Shown piece by piece: positions 10,770 to 23,729 of a DNA stretch of 43,246 nt. Where the stretch lies: NCBI GenBank assembly GCA_027596195.1, contig JADGJG010000108.1, forward strand, positions 1 through 43,246. Direction: 5' to 3'. This stretch comes from Podochytrium sp. JEL0797. Its lineage: Eukaryota > Chytridiomycota > Chytridiomycetes > Chytridiales > Chytriomycetaceae. A program made the position numbers and the translations under genes. Each line of letters opens with the position of its first letter. Positions within the stretch are counted from its first letter, which is position 1. The notes under the pieces were generated by a model, which saw only the letters and a program-made list of their open reading frames with translations, searched no databases and was not told the origin of the DNA.

Positions 10770-12111
10770 TCAATGCAGCGTGAATATCCCAATAATATCA
10801 CTCCCATGTCCCCCCCTCGACTTGCCGCTCACATCCTCTCCAGAATACGCGAGAATATATTTGCTCGGATGCCACGCCAACGTGTCCACAGACGACCCAA
10901 CCTGCAGATTGTGCAAGCTCTCGCCTGTTTCGACGGATGCAATCTCGATAAATTTGTCATCGCTTCCAGCACACGCGAGGAGCTCGCCACAGAAACTGAA
11001 ACTCATGGCGCGAACGGGCATGCTGTGGTTTTGTGTTGGTGAAGCACGCGATTTGAATTCAGCGAAAAGGAAGCAGAGGAGAGAAGAGAACGCCCTGTAC
11101 TCAACTCGAGTTGTCCAACCGTGCGTATGCACACGAATTCGTCCAAATCCCACAAACTGACCAACGAGTCGGAGCTTCCGATCGCCATATACCTGTATTC
11201 CAAGCACACACACCCACATTGAACCAACATTTAGCTTTCGCATAGCACCACGCCCATCCCAAATAAAAAAACACGCACCGCCCCATCGGATCAAACTCCA
11301 AACAATAACAATTCGACGTGTGCGCATTCACGGTATATGCGGGTTTAAACGACGGGAAATCAAGCACCTGCACGGTCCCATGGCCGGTTGTCATGTAAAA
11401 CAAGTTGCCCGTGTAATCCCATCGAATTTCGTTGATTTCGTATTCGCGTTTGATTGTGTGCCACAAGTGTTTCGAGGTATCAGAGCCACCTGATCCGCCA
11501 CGGGGGTCAATAAAGGAGATTTCGTCGTCCTTTGAATGCAGGGGGGTTTGGAGGTCAGGGAACGAAGGGGTTTCGAAATCGAGAGCAGTGTTTGGCGAAC
11601 CTTGTTTCCCACCGCAATCGTGTTTCCATCGGGACTCCAATCAATGTTGATGTTCTCTCCGACCGTGTTGATGACAACCTTGGCACTGGTGGGAGCTGTT
11701 GGATGCAATGAGACCTCGTTGTGCAAAAAACAAAAAGGAGAGCACAACCTCGCACGTCCCACAGCCGCAGGGTCTTGTCGGAGCCCGTGGTGACCAGGAT
11801 GTTATCGTCACTCGGATGCCACCGCACCTGGTCCACGTCTGCCGAATGGCCCTTCAGATCGACGGCAACGGCATCGCGGAGGTTCGACGAGTGGCAGTCG
11901 CCGAGGCTGAACACCTGGTGATCTGGGTTTAGTATAGGTGCGAGAAGAGGAGGGGTACCTTGGACAGCTGGTCGTATCCGCCCGACGCGAATCGGCTTCC
12001 GCTCGCATTCCAGGCCACGGAAAGGATCTTGCTGCGGTGGCCAGACCGCAGCTCTTTGATGGATCCTTTCGAGAGGTCTTTTGCGGTGGGTGTGAAGTTG
12101 TTGAGTGACAT
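10770..12111 (-). CDS. THOC3: THO complex subunit 3 (THOC3/Tex1), WD40 protein
   Basis: Model complement(join(10770..11022,11106..11192,11279..11529,11601..11695,11749..11914,11959..12111)), six exons, 334 residues, close to the usual family size of about 350. It is a beta-propeller subunit of the THO/TREX complex that couples transcription to mRNA export in the nucleus. Family-specific strings span the splice junctions: ENINIDWSPDGNTIAVGNK continuing into DDEISFIDPR, then EFDPMGR into YMAIGSSDSLVSLWDLDE, then DDKFIEIASVETGE and DTLAWHPSKYILAYS. GH..WD-type repeats are visible (HSADVDQVRWHPSD...LRLWDVR). The gene starts 147 bp from the divergent plus-strand gene at 12259. Confidence 0.93.
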
Positions 12112-12258
12112 TGTGGGGGAAACACCGCAGTTTGTTTTGACAAAATTTCTTCAAAATTTCCGAAAACACGTTTTCCCGACTTTTCCAAGCCTTTTTCAGC
12201 GGGTCTCCCGCAGCAGAAGAATCTTCCAAAAAACGCCTCCCAACTGATCCGCCCGTGG
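12112..12258. promoter_or_regulatory. divergent promoter, THOC3 / ATP-grasp-like gene A
   Basis: Only 147 bp separate the two start codons, so both promoters and 5' UTRs must share this stretch or overlap. I see no clear TATA box. Inferred from gene layout. Confidence 0.5.
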
Positions 12259-14430
12259 ATGCAAAAGAGCGTTCACCCCAACAGCACCACTCCCACCCAG
12301 CGAATGGCCGAGGACCCAGCTGCTGCCCTCAAGAAGCTGCTTCTGGCGTCTCCGGACCCCTACGGAGGTATTGGCGGGATTAGTGACACCGAGTCAGACT
12401 CGTCCTTCTGCTCGCTGCCGTCGGCGGCAAACCCGCCCATCAAGGAGGACGACAAGTCAAAGAAGGCAAAGAAACTCGGTAATTTCTTGGGAATCCTGTC
12501 AATTCCACTTGCGTGAATTCTGAATCAAATTCAACAGGAAACCTCAGTGCCAAACTCATTGGCTTTGGCGAGTTCGAAGCCGAGAAACACTTCTACCCGC
12601 GTGTTTTGAACGCCCACATCCACCCGCTCGTTTCGTCGTTTCTGACGCTTGGCAACGAACGCATACTCGCGCGGTACACGCACTTGAATCCGCAAGTCAA
12701 CTTTGATATTCTCAAGAACTTACTCGAGTACAAGTGAGTTGATTTGACCCCTGGTCCACCCCTGGTCTTGCTCGAAATTGGGGTCCCGCCTTGAAAAAAA
12801 CTCGGCCACCACGCGCCACTTTCAAAAAACGTGGCCGCGAAATTCCATCTCTCCTTTGAATTTGCAAGCACCAGAAACCCGCATTTTCGACAACTAATAC
12901 CCCCCCTTTTTCTCCTTCATATTTATCAGGCCCAAATACTTCCAATGGGCCGGGTCGGACCTCTTCAATGTGACCACTTCTTCTGGACAGCGTCAAATGA
13001 TTATCGTGGAAACGAATTCTTGTCCATCAGGGCAAAAGTCGATGCCTCTGTTGTCGGAATTGGGCGACGACCATGGAGGTAGCAAATCTCAGCATTTCAA
13101 GAGCTTGGCCATCCCATCAATCGACTTTCAATCTCCCACCCCCACACAGGCTACGGAGTCGTGATTGACACCACCTTTATTGAAATGATCAACAAGGCTG
13201 ACAAATCCCTCGGCGACCTCGCGGTCGTGTATGACAAAAACCCGATGGAAGCGTCCGGATACGCGGCTGTCATGGCGGACCACACCAAGGAAAAAGTGTG
13301 GCTCGTGGAATATTACGACGAAGACCCGGACCCGCCTGTCAAATGGGTCCACGGGGTCATGCACATTCGCGACTCGGATAAAGTGTGGCACTGCATTCGC
13401 GCGTGTTTTAGATATGTTACGCAGAAGCCGTGGAATCGGTTCCCGATTAATAGCAAGACGATTGTGTTGAACAGCGTGCGTGTTTTCTTGTTTCTGTGTG
13501 GCATTCCGGGACTCACCCCCTTCTGTTTTCAGGTCATCTCCTGCCTCGCTGGCGGCCGCAACAAAATGATGGCCGCCCGCGCCTACGACTTTCTCAACGC
13601 CGAACTGGACGGCACGGGACTCCAAGTGCGTATCCCCGAAACGATCCGCAACGTGACCAAGTCGGAAATCCCGCTCTGGCTCGACTCCATGGGCGGCCAC
13701 GCAGTTCTCAAAGTGCCCTACTCCAACGCTGGCCAAGGAGTTTACACGATCACCAACAAACAGGAGCTCAAGGAGTTTATGGAAGCGGATCACCACTACG
13801 ACAAATTCATCGTGCAGAGTCTTGTTGGGAACGCGTCGTGGAGCTCTGTGACGCGAGCGGGCAAGTTTTACCATGTGGGAACGATGCCGAACAAGAAGAA
13901 TCACACGTTTGTGTCGGATTTGAGGATGATGGTGGCTGCGAATGAGCATGGGTTCAAGCCTGTGGCGATTTATGCGCGGAGAGCGAGGAAGCCGTTGTTG
14001 AGACATTTGGAGGATGATCCGTCGAGTTGAGTATATGTTTGAATTGGACTGTGGGTGTGCAAAACGGCTGACGCGTATAAATCTCTTTGCCACACAAACA
14101 GTCACGTCTTGGGAAATGCTCGGCACGAACCTCTCTGTCAAGACCGACGACGAATGGACCACCGAAGCGCAACGCCTCCTTCTCATGGACCGCAAAGACT
14201 TTAACCAACTCGGAATCGGTATCGACGACCTGATTGACGCGTACATCCAAACGGTGCTCTCTGTGATTGCGATCGACAAGATGGCACAGCGGTTGATGAA
14301 GGAGAATCCTGGCGCTGATGCAACCAAAGACGCGCAGTATCCGTGGTTTAACGACAAGATGTTTGATTTTGAGCTGTTTGAGGCGTTGAATCCAGATGTG
14401 ATGTTGTTGCAGGAGATTCCGAGGTCGTGA
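12259..14430 (+). CDS. unassigned family, possible ATP-grasp fold, tandem copy A
   Basis: Model join(12259..12478,12538..12733,12930..13078,13150..13475,13533..14025,14102..14430), 570 residues. An in-frame ATG at 12304 ([11 protein letters not shown]) is an alternative start. The first 73 residues are acidic and disordered. The rest is about 60-70% identical to copy B by eye. Conserved strings include [77 protein letters not shown] [31 protein letters not shown], and [15 protein letters not shown] with [16 protein letters not shown]. The Gly-containing [10 protein letters not shown] loop, the ETN..PSG segment and the DLR..YAR stretch suggest a circularly permuted ATP-grasp-like fold; this is inference. 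No signal peptide or membrane segment. The last-intron donor is GTTGAG, where copy B has GTAAGT. AATAAA at 14465. Confidence 0.82.
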
Positions 14431-14464
14431 TTGTTTTTTTAAATAGTGGATGTGGATTTGGATG

Positions 14465-14470
14465 AATAAA
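14465..14470 (+). terminator. AATAAA polyadenylation signal of copy A
   Basis: Canonical hexamer 34 nt after the copy A stop codon, well before the copy B start at 14607. Confidence 0.6.
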
Positions 14471-14606
14471 GGGGTTCTTGATTTTTTAGTTCTTACTGCT
14501 GTGTCTTCTTGAATGAATTGTTGTCAATTTGCTGCACACCGACAGGGGAAGAGAGCACGCACATTCCGGTGGCGCGAAACCGTCACGTTTTTTTTAAGCT
14601 TTTCCG

Positions 14607-16677
14607 ATGAGCAGCCTCTACATTCCTCGATCGACGCCCAGCCTAGAACCGTCGAATCTCTCTGACAGCGAATCCTCGGAAACCTCATTCCCGTCCCTTC
14701 CGCGGGTCGTGGCCCCACTCGCCAGCTTTTCCGAGGGCAAGGACGCTGCGCCTCTGCTTCCGCAACCGCAGCTGGAAGACGAGCAGCCGGAACCTCCCAA
14801 GCGAAAACAACTAGGTAACCCTCTCTCTCTATTTCTTGTACATCCTTCTCTGATTGGTTTTGTGGCAAGGAAACCTGTTCGCCAAACCCGTCGAAACGGG
14901 CGAATTCGAGGCTGAGAAACACTTTTACCCGCGTGTTTTGAACGCCAACATCCATCCACTCGTTTCGTCCTTCCTCACACTGGGCAACGAACGCATCCTG
15001 GCGCGGTACACACACTTGAACCCGCAGGTCAATGGGGAAGCGTTGAAAAAGCTGTTGGAATACGTGTGAGTCATGAAGATTGCAATCCACCCATACCCCC
15101 CGACAACACGTGTGCGTTTTGGTTCGAATTTGGCTGAATCTGAAGGAACTCATTCTGCCCCGTTTAGACCACAATACTTTCAATGGGCTGGGTCGGACCT
15201 GTTCAATGTGACGACTTCTTCTGGACAGCGCCAAATGATTATCGTGGAAACGAATTCTTGTCCGTCGGGTCAGAAATCCATGCCGTTGTTGTCTGAATTG
15301 GAGAATGACTTTGGAGGTAAACAATTCACAAAGCTCCCCTCTCCCTCCCCTCCCCACACCCCCGTATTAAAAACAACCCCCATTTTGTGTATCCACAGGC
15401 TACGGCGTCGTAATCGACTCCACATTCAAACAAATGATCCAAAAAGCTGACCGCACCCTCGGAGACCTCGCTGTCGTGTACGACAAGAACCCCATGGAAG
15501 CCTCCGGGTACGCTGCCGTCATGGCTGAATCGATGCAGGAACGCGTGTGGCTCGTGGAATACTACAAGGACGATCCGACCCCGCCCGTGAAATGGGTCGA
15601 CGGGGTGATGCAGGTGAAGGATGAAGAGGGCGAGTGGCATGCTGTAAGGGCTTGTTTTCGTTATGTTACGCAGAAGCCGTGGAATCGGTTTCCGTTGAGT
15701 TCAAAGACGATTGTGTTGAATAGTGTGAGTATGTGTGTGTGTGAGGGGGGGGGGGGTTGGACGCTCTGAATACATTTTTTTCCCTCTTTATAGGTCATTT
15801 CCTGCCTCGCTGGTGGTCGCAACAAAATGATGGCCGCACGCGCTTACGACTTTCTGAACGCCGAACTCGATGGCACAGGAATCGCAATCCGCATGCCCGA
15901 AACGATCCGTAACGTGACGAAAGGCGAAATCCCGCTCTGGCTCGACTCCATGGGCGGCCACGCCGTCATCAAAGTGCCCTACTCCAACGCGGGCCAAGGC
16001 GTCTACACCATCACCAACAAGCAGGAGCTTCAAGACTTCATGTCCACCGAACACCACTACGACAAATTCATTGTGCAAAGTCTCGTGGGGAACGCGTCCT
16101 GGAGTTCCATTAGTCGCGCGGGGAAATTTTATCATGTGGGTACGATTCCGAACAAGAAGAATCACACGTTTGTGTCGGATTTGAGGGTCATGGTGGCGGC
16201 GAATGAAGGCGGGTTTCGGCCGGTGGCGATTTATGCGCGGAGAGCGAGGAAGCCGTTGTTGAGGCATTTGGAGGACGATGCGTCGAGTAAGTTGATTGTA
16301 TTTTAATGTGGTAGGTGTGCGGTTGAACTCACTGGCGATTCCAAGTCACGTCCTGGGAAATGCTTGGCACAAACCTTTCTGTCAAAACCGAAGACGGTGC
16401 ATGGACGACCGAAGCCCAACGCCTCCTTCTCATGGACCGCAAAGATTTTAACCAACTCGGCCTCGGGATCGACGACCTCATTGACGCGTACATCCAAACG
16501 GTCCTCTCCGTGATTTCCGTCGACAAGATGGCGCAACGGCTCATGAAGGACAATTCTCAACAGAATGCGTTGGAGAGGGACAGCAAGTATCCGTGGTTCA
16601 ATGAGAAGTTGTTTGATTACGAGTTGTTTGAAGCGTTGAATCCGGATCCGGCTTTGTTGCAGGAGATTGAGCATTAG
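14607..16677 (+). CDS. unassigned family, possible ATP-grasp fold, tandem copy B
   Basis: Model join(14607..14814,14870..15065,15168..15316,15399..15724,15794..16286,16346..16677), 567 residues. All five intron positions and phases match copy A, and the four middle exons have identical lengths (196, 149, 326, 493 nt), so this is a clean tandem duplication. The N-terminal exon (Ser/Pro/Glu-rich) and the last 20 residues differ, while the core is strongly conserved, including [27 protein letters not shown] and the [16 protein letters not shown] block. Intron 1 is only 55 nt. Function is not known to me; see copy A for the ATP-grasp argument. Strong conservation of both copies argues that both are functional. 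AATAAA at 16716-16721. Confidence 0.83.
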
Positions 16678-16715
16678 TTTATTTTCTCAATGAGTCCTGA
16701 TTCTTTTTGGGATTG

Positions 16716-16721
16716 AATAAA
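16716..16721 (+). terminator. AATAAA polyadenylation signal of copy B
   Basis: Canonical hexamer 38 nt after the copy B stop codon and about 100 nt before the sirtuin start. Confidence 0.6.
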
Positions 16722-16821
16722 ATCATGTATATATAGCCACCTCGTTGTAGAAGATCGAAGAGGAGGGGGGGGCGGGTGCTGATCCTTTTTTAAAAAGACT
16801 ATAAAAAAGAAGATCAACCCG

Positions 16822-17897
<1,076 letters not shown>

Positions 17898-18503
17898 AGG
17901 ACGAGAGCAGGGAGATCAGCGACAATGGGAAGCGAGGAGGGTTGAGTTCGTGTTTTTTCTTTCAAACACGCGAAGAGAATGAAAACGCAATTTCTTCTTC
18001 TTTTCTTCGTTACGCGAATAGAGTTGTAAATGGATGATAAAAGGGTTTTATTTCGATCACAGAAGAGAAGAGTCAAAAACGCGTAAACAAACAAACAAAA
18101 GGATCTGGATTGGTTTCAGAGAGTCCCGAGAGACTCTCCTACTCACAACGAGCGCCACACTCAAAAAGCGAGTGACACGGGAAGGCTCCAGATGTGCTCG
18201 TCAAAAATATGTCCAAACCCAAACAGAAACTCAAACAACCCATTGCGAGTGCGAAGTAATACCCCAAGATATCCAATTATCCACTAATATCGCCCCGGAC
18301 TTGGACTTGTCGGAACCCTCCTGACTAAAGGAAAGGCGCGCATGGGTCTACGGCGAATAGTCATCCTGGTACAACAGAAGCTACAGCGTTCCCGCGAGGG
18401 ATATGACCAAAACTGCCGAAACATCAAGGCATACCCTACCCGAAGACAGGGCCGCTCATGCGAGAGGTGGCTATTTCGCAGGCCGAAAGGAAGGGATGCG
18501 GTG
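17898..18503. other. intergenic 3' of the sirtuin
   Basis: A/T-rich at 17960-18120, then mixed sequence. I find no gene with support on either strand. A GATAAA at about 18033 may serve the sirtuin transcript. Confidence 0.5.
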
Positions 18504-18686
18504 TCAAGAGAATTCCCTGCTCTCACCCACAGCAACCACCGTTTGCACCAAATCCCTGGCCGGGGCTTTCTTTTTGAAATAGCCCGAGATCTTGGCCTTG
18601 AACTCGTTTGCGGCATGGGTGAACTTGTCCTTGAAGGACTTGCATGGGGAATCGGGTTGGGGTGCCCATCGTGACGGTTTTAGAAT
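18504..18686 (-). other. protein-like open frame without a start, possible exon or relic
   Basis: A 60-codon minus-strand frame ending in a stop at 18504 has a plausible helical composition (CKSFKDKFTHAANEFKAKI, then SGYFKKKAPARDLVQTVVA). It has no in-frame ATG. A TTAG|ATTC acceptor-like site sits at its 5' limit. It may be the last exon of a small gene whose first exon I cannot identify, or a fragment. Low confidence. Confidence 0.25.
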
Positions 18687-19041
18687 CTAATCGAAGCGTC
18701 CACTCTTTCTTTTGATATTGAAAATATTGGAGCTCTTGCCTCGAGAAGGTCCGGAGAAATGAATCAAGCAAGGGGGGGAGTGGGGGGAAAAAATGGTAAA
18801 ATTCAAAACAAACCCATCGGACATGAATTTCGCCGGCTTTGTCCTGGTCCATTTACGAAATAGGCAGCCAAAAGGAGATGCTCTTGTCGAAGCGAGAACG
18901 CGGCACAAATTCAGGAAACGAAAAGGATGGATTGTGCCGAAAAACAGTTTTCCGTCAACAGTTTTCGAGTCGATCATTTTCCGAACTTTATAAATCAGTT
19001 TTGCGTTCAAGAATCGCCATCTTCATCAGAATACGCTTTCT

Positions 19042-20470
19042 TTATTTTCTGTTCATCCAATACAAGGGAACCGTGAGATTGATCGCCTGCGTATCCCCAG
19101 CGGCCGCACGGAATTCCAGCTCCTCCCGGTGCCTATCGAGCTCCTCGGCACCCGGAATTCGAGAGTTGGCATTATTTAACATCCCCGCCCTCAAATCCTG
19201 ATAAAATAGATCATTTTCGTCACGTGTAAGACTCGAAATTTCCAATAATCGGAAACGACGTTGGCGCCGTCAACTGGCGGAGACTGTCATGCAACAGAAG
19301 TCTGAAAGCGCTCCATCCTCGTTGAAGGCAAGGCAAGACCAACCAAGTCTGTGGTTACCGGCTGGGTATCAAAGGCCTAGTCATGGTATCCCTTGTCCGT
19401 CTCCTATTGTTGAAGAAGGAGAGCGTTTTCCAATCTCCTGAGTTCTTCACTATTGGCTGGGCGCGTGAACACCCTGATCCCGACAATGTTGATCTCGTAA
19501 GCCCCGAACTCGTCAGAGAGTTTGGAGAGGATTTCCCTCTCGACAAAGTCGAAGGTGTCTCGCATGGTAGATGACGATTCCGAAGAAGATCGGGACCGCT
19601 TCCGACTTGGCGATCCGGCAGACGCGTGAATGATCCCGACAGTCTGAGGCGCAGATGAGTTGGAACATGACGAGCTCCACCAACTCGATCGCATCAACCC
19701 TCTTGGCAATCTCCAAAACATGTAAGACATCCTTGATTTTGTTAGCCCAGTAGACATCCCCGTCATCGAAGATTCGTCTCGTAAGCAAATCCTGCGATCG
19801 TTCGGCGGCTTCCACTTGACAGAGTTGGAACATAAGGCCCAGTTTGAGTTCGGATGCCAGCGAGAGCATGTTCAGGACATCGTATTTCGCGTCGGCGAAG
19901 CGTTTTGGCTCCGGATTGCACCAGGCACCGTTGGCCCACTTTTGAGAAGGCGGTCTGGGCAAGGCACCAGAATACAAATACGCGCAGAGTGCGTCAATAT
20001 CAACCAGAGTCGCAGTCGGGACGTTTGGGAAGGAGAGGTCGAGGGTCTCCGCAGTTGGATTCTTGAGAAGCAGCGCTTTCAGCACCGGAGAACAGCTTTG
20101 TGCGCTGAAATCTAGAAGTTGATGACAACATCAGGTCCCAGTGGAAGAACCCGAGACTCAATCAGCGGACAGCACCAACGTTCCCTCCAAGCACACGCAA
20201 ATCAACGTCACAAAACAACGCTGAATCCAGCATCTCAGTCATCTCCTCGCGCTTCAGCGCAGAAGCATCGCCGACTCTGACATAGGTCTCTGGGTTGTTC
20301 TTGTCTTTGAGTCCTTTGATTTTTGCCCTGAACGTGAAGGCAAGCGGCTTGTCGTACTCCACAATGTGAGCCGATCCTGGATCGCGATATTCATCGAGGC
20401 TCTCGAACAGGGCACGCTTGTTTGGAGATTGGATGACCGTGAGGGTCTTTGTCGGGTCATTGGACGATGC
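19042..20470 (-). pseudogene. BTB/POZ-domain gene, apparently decayed
   Basis: Two exons join well: 20176 upstream to about 20460, and 20111 downward, with a 64-nt intron (GTTG|GTGCTG..TTCTAG|ATTT). Read through, they give FCDVDLRVLGGNV, then FSAQSCSPVLKALLLKN, LCAYLYSGALP and KYDVLNMLSLASELKLGLM, a BTB/POZ fold followed by a BACK-like helical region. Signs of decay: the first exon frame has no ATG before it meets the UNC93 gene 3 nt away; and at about 19560-19566 the frame changes from one ending IAKSEAVPIFFGIVIYH to one starting MRDTFDFVEREILSKLSDEF, with no room for an intron. A coding-like last segment (LFYQDLRAGMLNNANSRI to a stop at 19042, with an overlapping AATAAA at 19041-19046) may be the old 3' exon. 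A sequencing error could explain the shift. Confidence 0.5.
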
Positions 20471-20538
20471 AGTTTTTAAGAATTTTTTTTTGTATATTTT
20501 GACAATAATGCAGAGAAAAGAAGAAATAAAATGCAAAG

Positions 20539-21988
20539 TTAATGAGTAGCCTTGCCCGCCTCTGCCACCGCAGCCTCGCTATGCTCGTCGGTGAAATCCC
20601 TCACAAACAATTTCACATACAGCGCAAAGAAGAAGCACGATGCGACACAAGGTCCCACCATGATCCAGAACTGCTGGTCAGTCGTCAATGCGTTTCCTTT
20701 CGCGGCAGTGAAAATGAATCCGTTCAAGGCCCACGCGAATCCGTTGGCGGCACTTTGGGTACCCTTGTAGAAACCGGCGTATCGCGACAAAGTCTCGGAG
20801 TCGTTTGAAATGGCTCCAATGAGGTAGCTCACGTACGTTTGGAAGAAGGCGTCATAGGCGCCGTAGCAGAAGTAAAGCAAGAACGGCCCAATAAACGCGG
20901 TAGTGTCGTCGGCGGCGTCAATGATTTGAAAGCCGGGTTTCGACGCGCGGTACTCAAACGCGGCACCACCTCCAAAGAATGCAAAGCAGGTGATGGTGCA
21001 GACGGCACATCCGTACCAGGCGCGAGTCGTGCGGGGGTATCTGGGGTTGTCGAGGAGCATGTTTCCGAGCAGCCATGCCGCGAAAGCTTGAGCGAGCCAG
21101 TAGAAGATGGCCTTGAGACCGTTGGTGCGACCAGAGAAGAATGTACCGAAGGGACCGAATTGGTACGTGTAAAACCAGTTGGAAGCCATGCAGGGAACGA
21201 GCTGTGAAATTTTCTGTCAGTAGTCGAGAAAAGCGCGAATAAAATCAAGGAATACTTACAATGGTGAGCATGGCAGGGTTGGTAAACAGCTTGAGAACTT
21301 CAACAAACTCGTGCAACACGTTGGTAGGTGGAGTCTCGACTTGAGTTTGATCTTCACGGATAATCGTTCCAGGTGGACGAATCAACAGAGCCACAGCACA
21401 CCCCGCCGCCATGAGAATAATGAAAACGAGATACAGTGCGTCTCCGATGGCATACCCGTCAGCACCCGCCGGCCACGCGAGAATCGTTCCGATCGTGTTT
21501 CCGAGAACGGCACCCAAGTTGAAAATGACCCAGAAGATGGCAAAGAAGGTCCCCTTCTGTCCCTCGGTGGGATAAGTCAGGCAAATCTGGCCTTGAGCCG
21601 CCCACAGCATACCGGCTCCGATACCCACGTAAGCACCGGAGACAACAGAGAACGAGTTTGCAGAAGTGGGTACGGGGGTGTTGGGGTCTCCGTTGTTGGT
21701 GGACTTGAACACGTTGTACTGGGCCGCGGCGTAGACGGCGTAGCCGGATCCTCCTATGGCGGCGAGAATACGAGGACCGACAATGTTGTTGAGACCACCG
21801 GCCAGAAGACCAACGATGGTGAAGCAGAGGTAAAGGGCCGCGTTCTGCTGGTCCTTGATGTTTTGGGCATCTGGGCCAGCGGCGGGGAGGGAGTTCAAGG
21901 CATTGAACATTCCGGGACAGAGGAAGCACACGAAGGAGATGACGTAGACTTGGGTTCGCGCTTGGTTGAGAGTATCAAAGAATCCCAT
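20539..21988 (-). CDS. UNC93-like major facilitator superfamily membrane protein
   Basis: Model complement(join(20539..21201,21260..21988)), 463 residues. Many hydrophobic segments (about 11-12 predicted), no signal peptide. Features typical of the UNC-93 (DUF895) branch of the MFS: an N-terminal CFLCPGMFNALNSL segment, GLLAGGLNNIVGPR, YVGIGAGMLWAAQGQICLTYPTE, and a C-terminal half with YQFGPFGTFFSGRTNGLKAIFY, GPFLLYFCYGAYDAFFQTY and LSRYAGFYKGTQSAANGFAWAL. Fungal members are uncharacterised transport-like proteins of the plasma or vacuolar membrane; the substrate is unknown. A single 58-nt intron lies at a GTAAGT..CACAG pair. The upstream region is a long gene-poor gap, so a larger promoter is possible. 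Confidence 0.9.
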
Positions 21989-23729
21989 ATTAGTTGTTGT
22001 TTTGGTTTGTTTGTTTGGTGATATGGCTTTCCCGGCAGATCAAGCCGACGCTTTATACTTCCGATGGAAAAAATTCTGTTCGGCTGTTCCACCTTCCTGC
22101 TCATTCCGAAGCCGGGTGGCAGCTGGAGGGAGGCGTTCAAAATTCTCTTTCATTTGAACTCTTACAAATGCCGTATTAGAAATGCAAACTCGATAGCAAT
22201 GTGATTGGAAGTTTTAAGTCGCTCAATCGATGTAAATTCTATGCTGCCGCTGTGGTAATATTTGTCCAAATACTGTGCTCACGGCACTATCTGAAAGGGT
22301 ATCCAGTGGATTATATAATCCTGTGCGACCCACCAGAAAAAATTCCATTAATCACGGGGAATCATAAAACGGCGAAACGGGTCAGGTCGAGTCATGAAAG
22401 TCTTGTCAAATCACGGAATGGGTGGTCCTCGCTTATTGATGCCACCCACGAACCGCCCATATGCATTTGTCAGTTACAAATCTTCGAGATGCTGTTGTGG
22501 ATTCAGGCACGTGTCAGATGTGTGTCAGCACGTCGAATGGCTTCATTTTTTGATTAAGGCATAGCACAGCCCGTGAAAAAGACAATTAATTCTTCCCTTC
22601 TCCTTCTCCTCAATCCTATTTTAACTTTTTTTTAATCCTGAGAAAATAGAATTGATGACGGCGTCGCTCTCAAAGCGGGGCGAATGAAGAGTGTTGTTTC
22701 GTGACGCGTTTTATTTACATCTGTGATTTAAGGAGGGACTCATGTGGGGGAACGAGATAAAGTTCCGCCTGACAAAAAAAGACTCACAAAACACCACAGA
22801 TCGCACGCCTCGTGGCCTCATGTCTGAAATTTGCTGATTGGGCTGAAGTCGGACTCTCGCCATCCCTCGGCGAGGAGGAATGATGACGGATGATTAGTTA
22901 GCGGGCACCTGGTTTTCGAGGCATGCGATCGGTTTGCGGAGATTTGGATCCTTCCTATGACAATCGCTCTGGTCACCAAACGATATTTCTTTGCGCTACT
23001 GGGCTCTGTAGGATCGGCGTCGAGGTGGGTCGTTCTTTTTCCGGCGAGCAATCTCTGGAGCCTTCTCGTGGCGCTCGCTGTCAATACCGGGTCTCTTTCG
23101 AGGTACCGGGAAGCTAGTACCAGATATCCCTTTCGAACTTGTGTTTCGTTATTCTGATGCTGGTTTTGTTTTTTCGTCGAGAGCTGTTGAAATGCAGGAA
23201 CACCACCGAAACACCGCCATTGTTAGGATCGCTTAGGAACCGAATGGTTATTAATTGTTATTGAATATGAGAATGAAAATAAAGTGAATAAACGCGTCCA
23301 CACATATTTCTCATTTTGAAATCACAAACAAAGTCCCCCTCATCCATTTAGTGTTATATTGATACAATCCCCCCAATGAGGGTGGCCAAGGGTTGTGTGG
23401 AAAGCAAGATTCATTTTTTCTTTGCGGAAGCTGGAAAGTGCATACGCCAGGCTTGCGGAATGAGAATGATGTGATATGTCATCTTAATTAATGGTGGGAA
23501 GAGAACTGCGCCGTGTTTCGCGCCATGGAAATTTATGAGTTGCAGGTTGTGGCTGAATGCCGGGTGATTGAAGATTGTTGTTTTGTGACTCTAAAAGGAC
23601 AATTGATTTGACCAATGTCGAGAAACGCGTTCATTTCCGTTGAATTTTAAAAAAAACCATACGAAAAGAATCGCATTTTTTTTCTCCATCCGCACCCAGC
23701 CAACACTAAAAAATCTATCTCACCTCACC
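21989..23729. other. 1.7 kb gene-poor gap
   Basis: This is the longest stretch without a supported gene. Open frames up to 118 codons occur but are not protein-like. I see no tRNA T-arm (TTCRANY in context), no snRNA signature and no repeat that matches elsewhere in the window. The part at 23165-23640 is A/T-rich. It contains the divergent 5' flanks of the UNC93-like gene and the RanBP2-finger gene. Confidence 0.55.

Noticed and set aside
21989..23729. Missed gene in the 1.7-kb gap
   Set aside because: All open frames there are short, lack protein-like composition and could not be linked by splice sites into anything recognisable.
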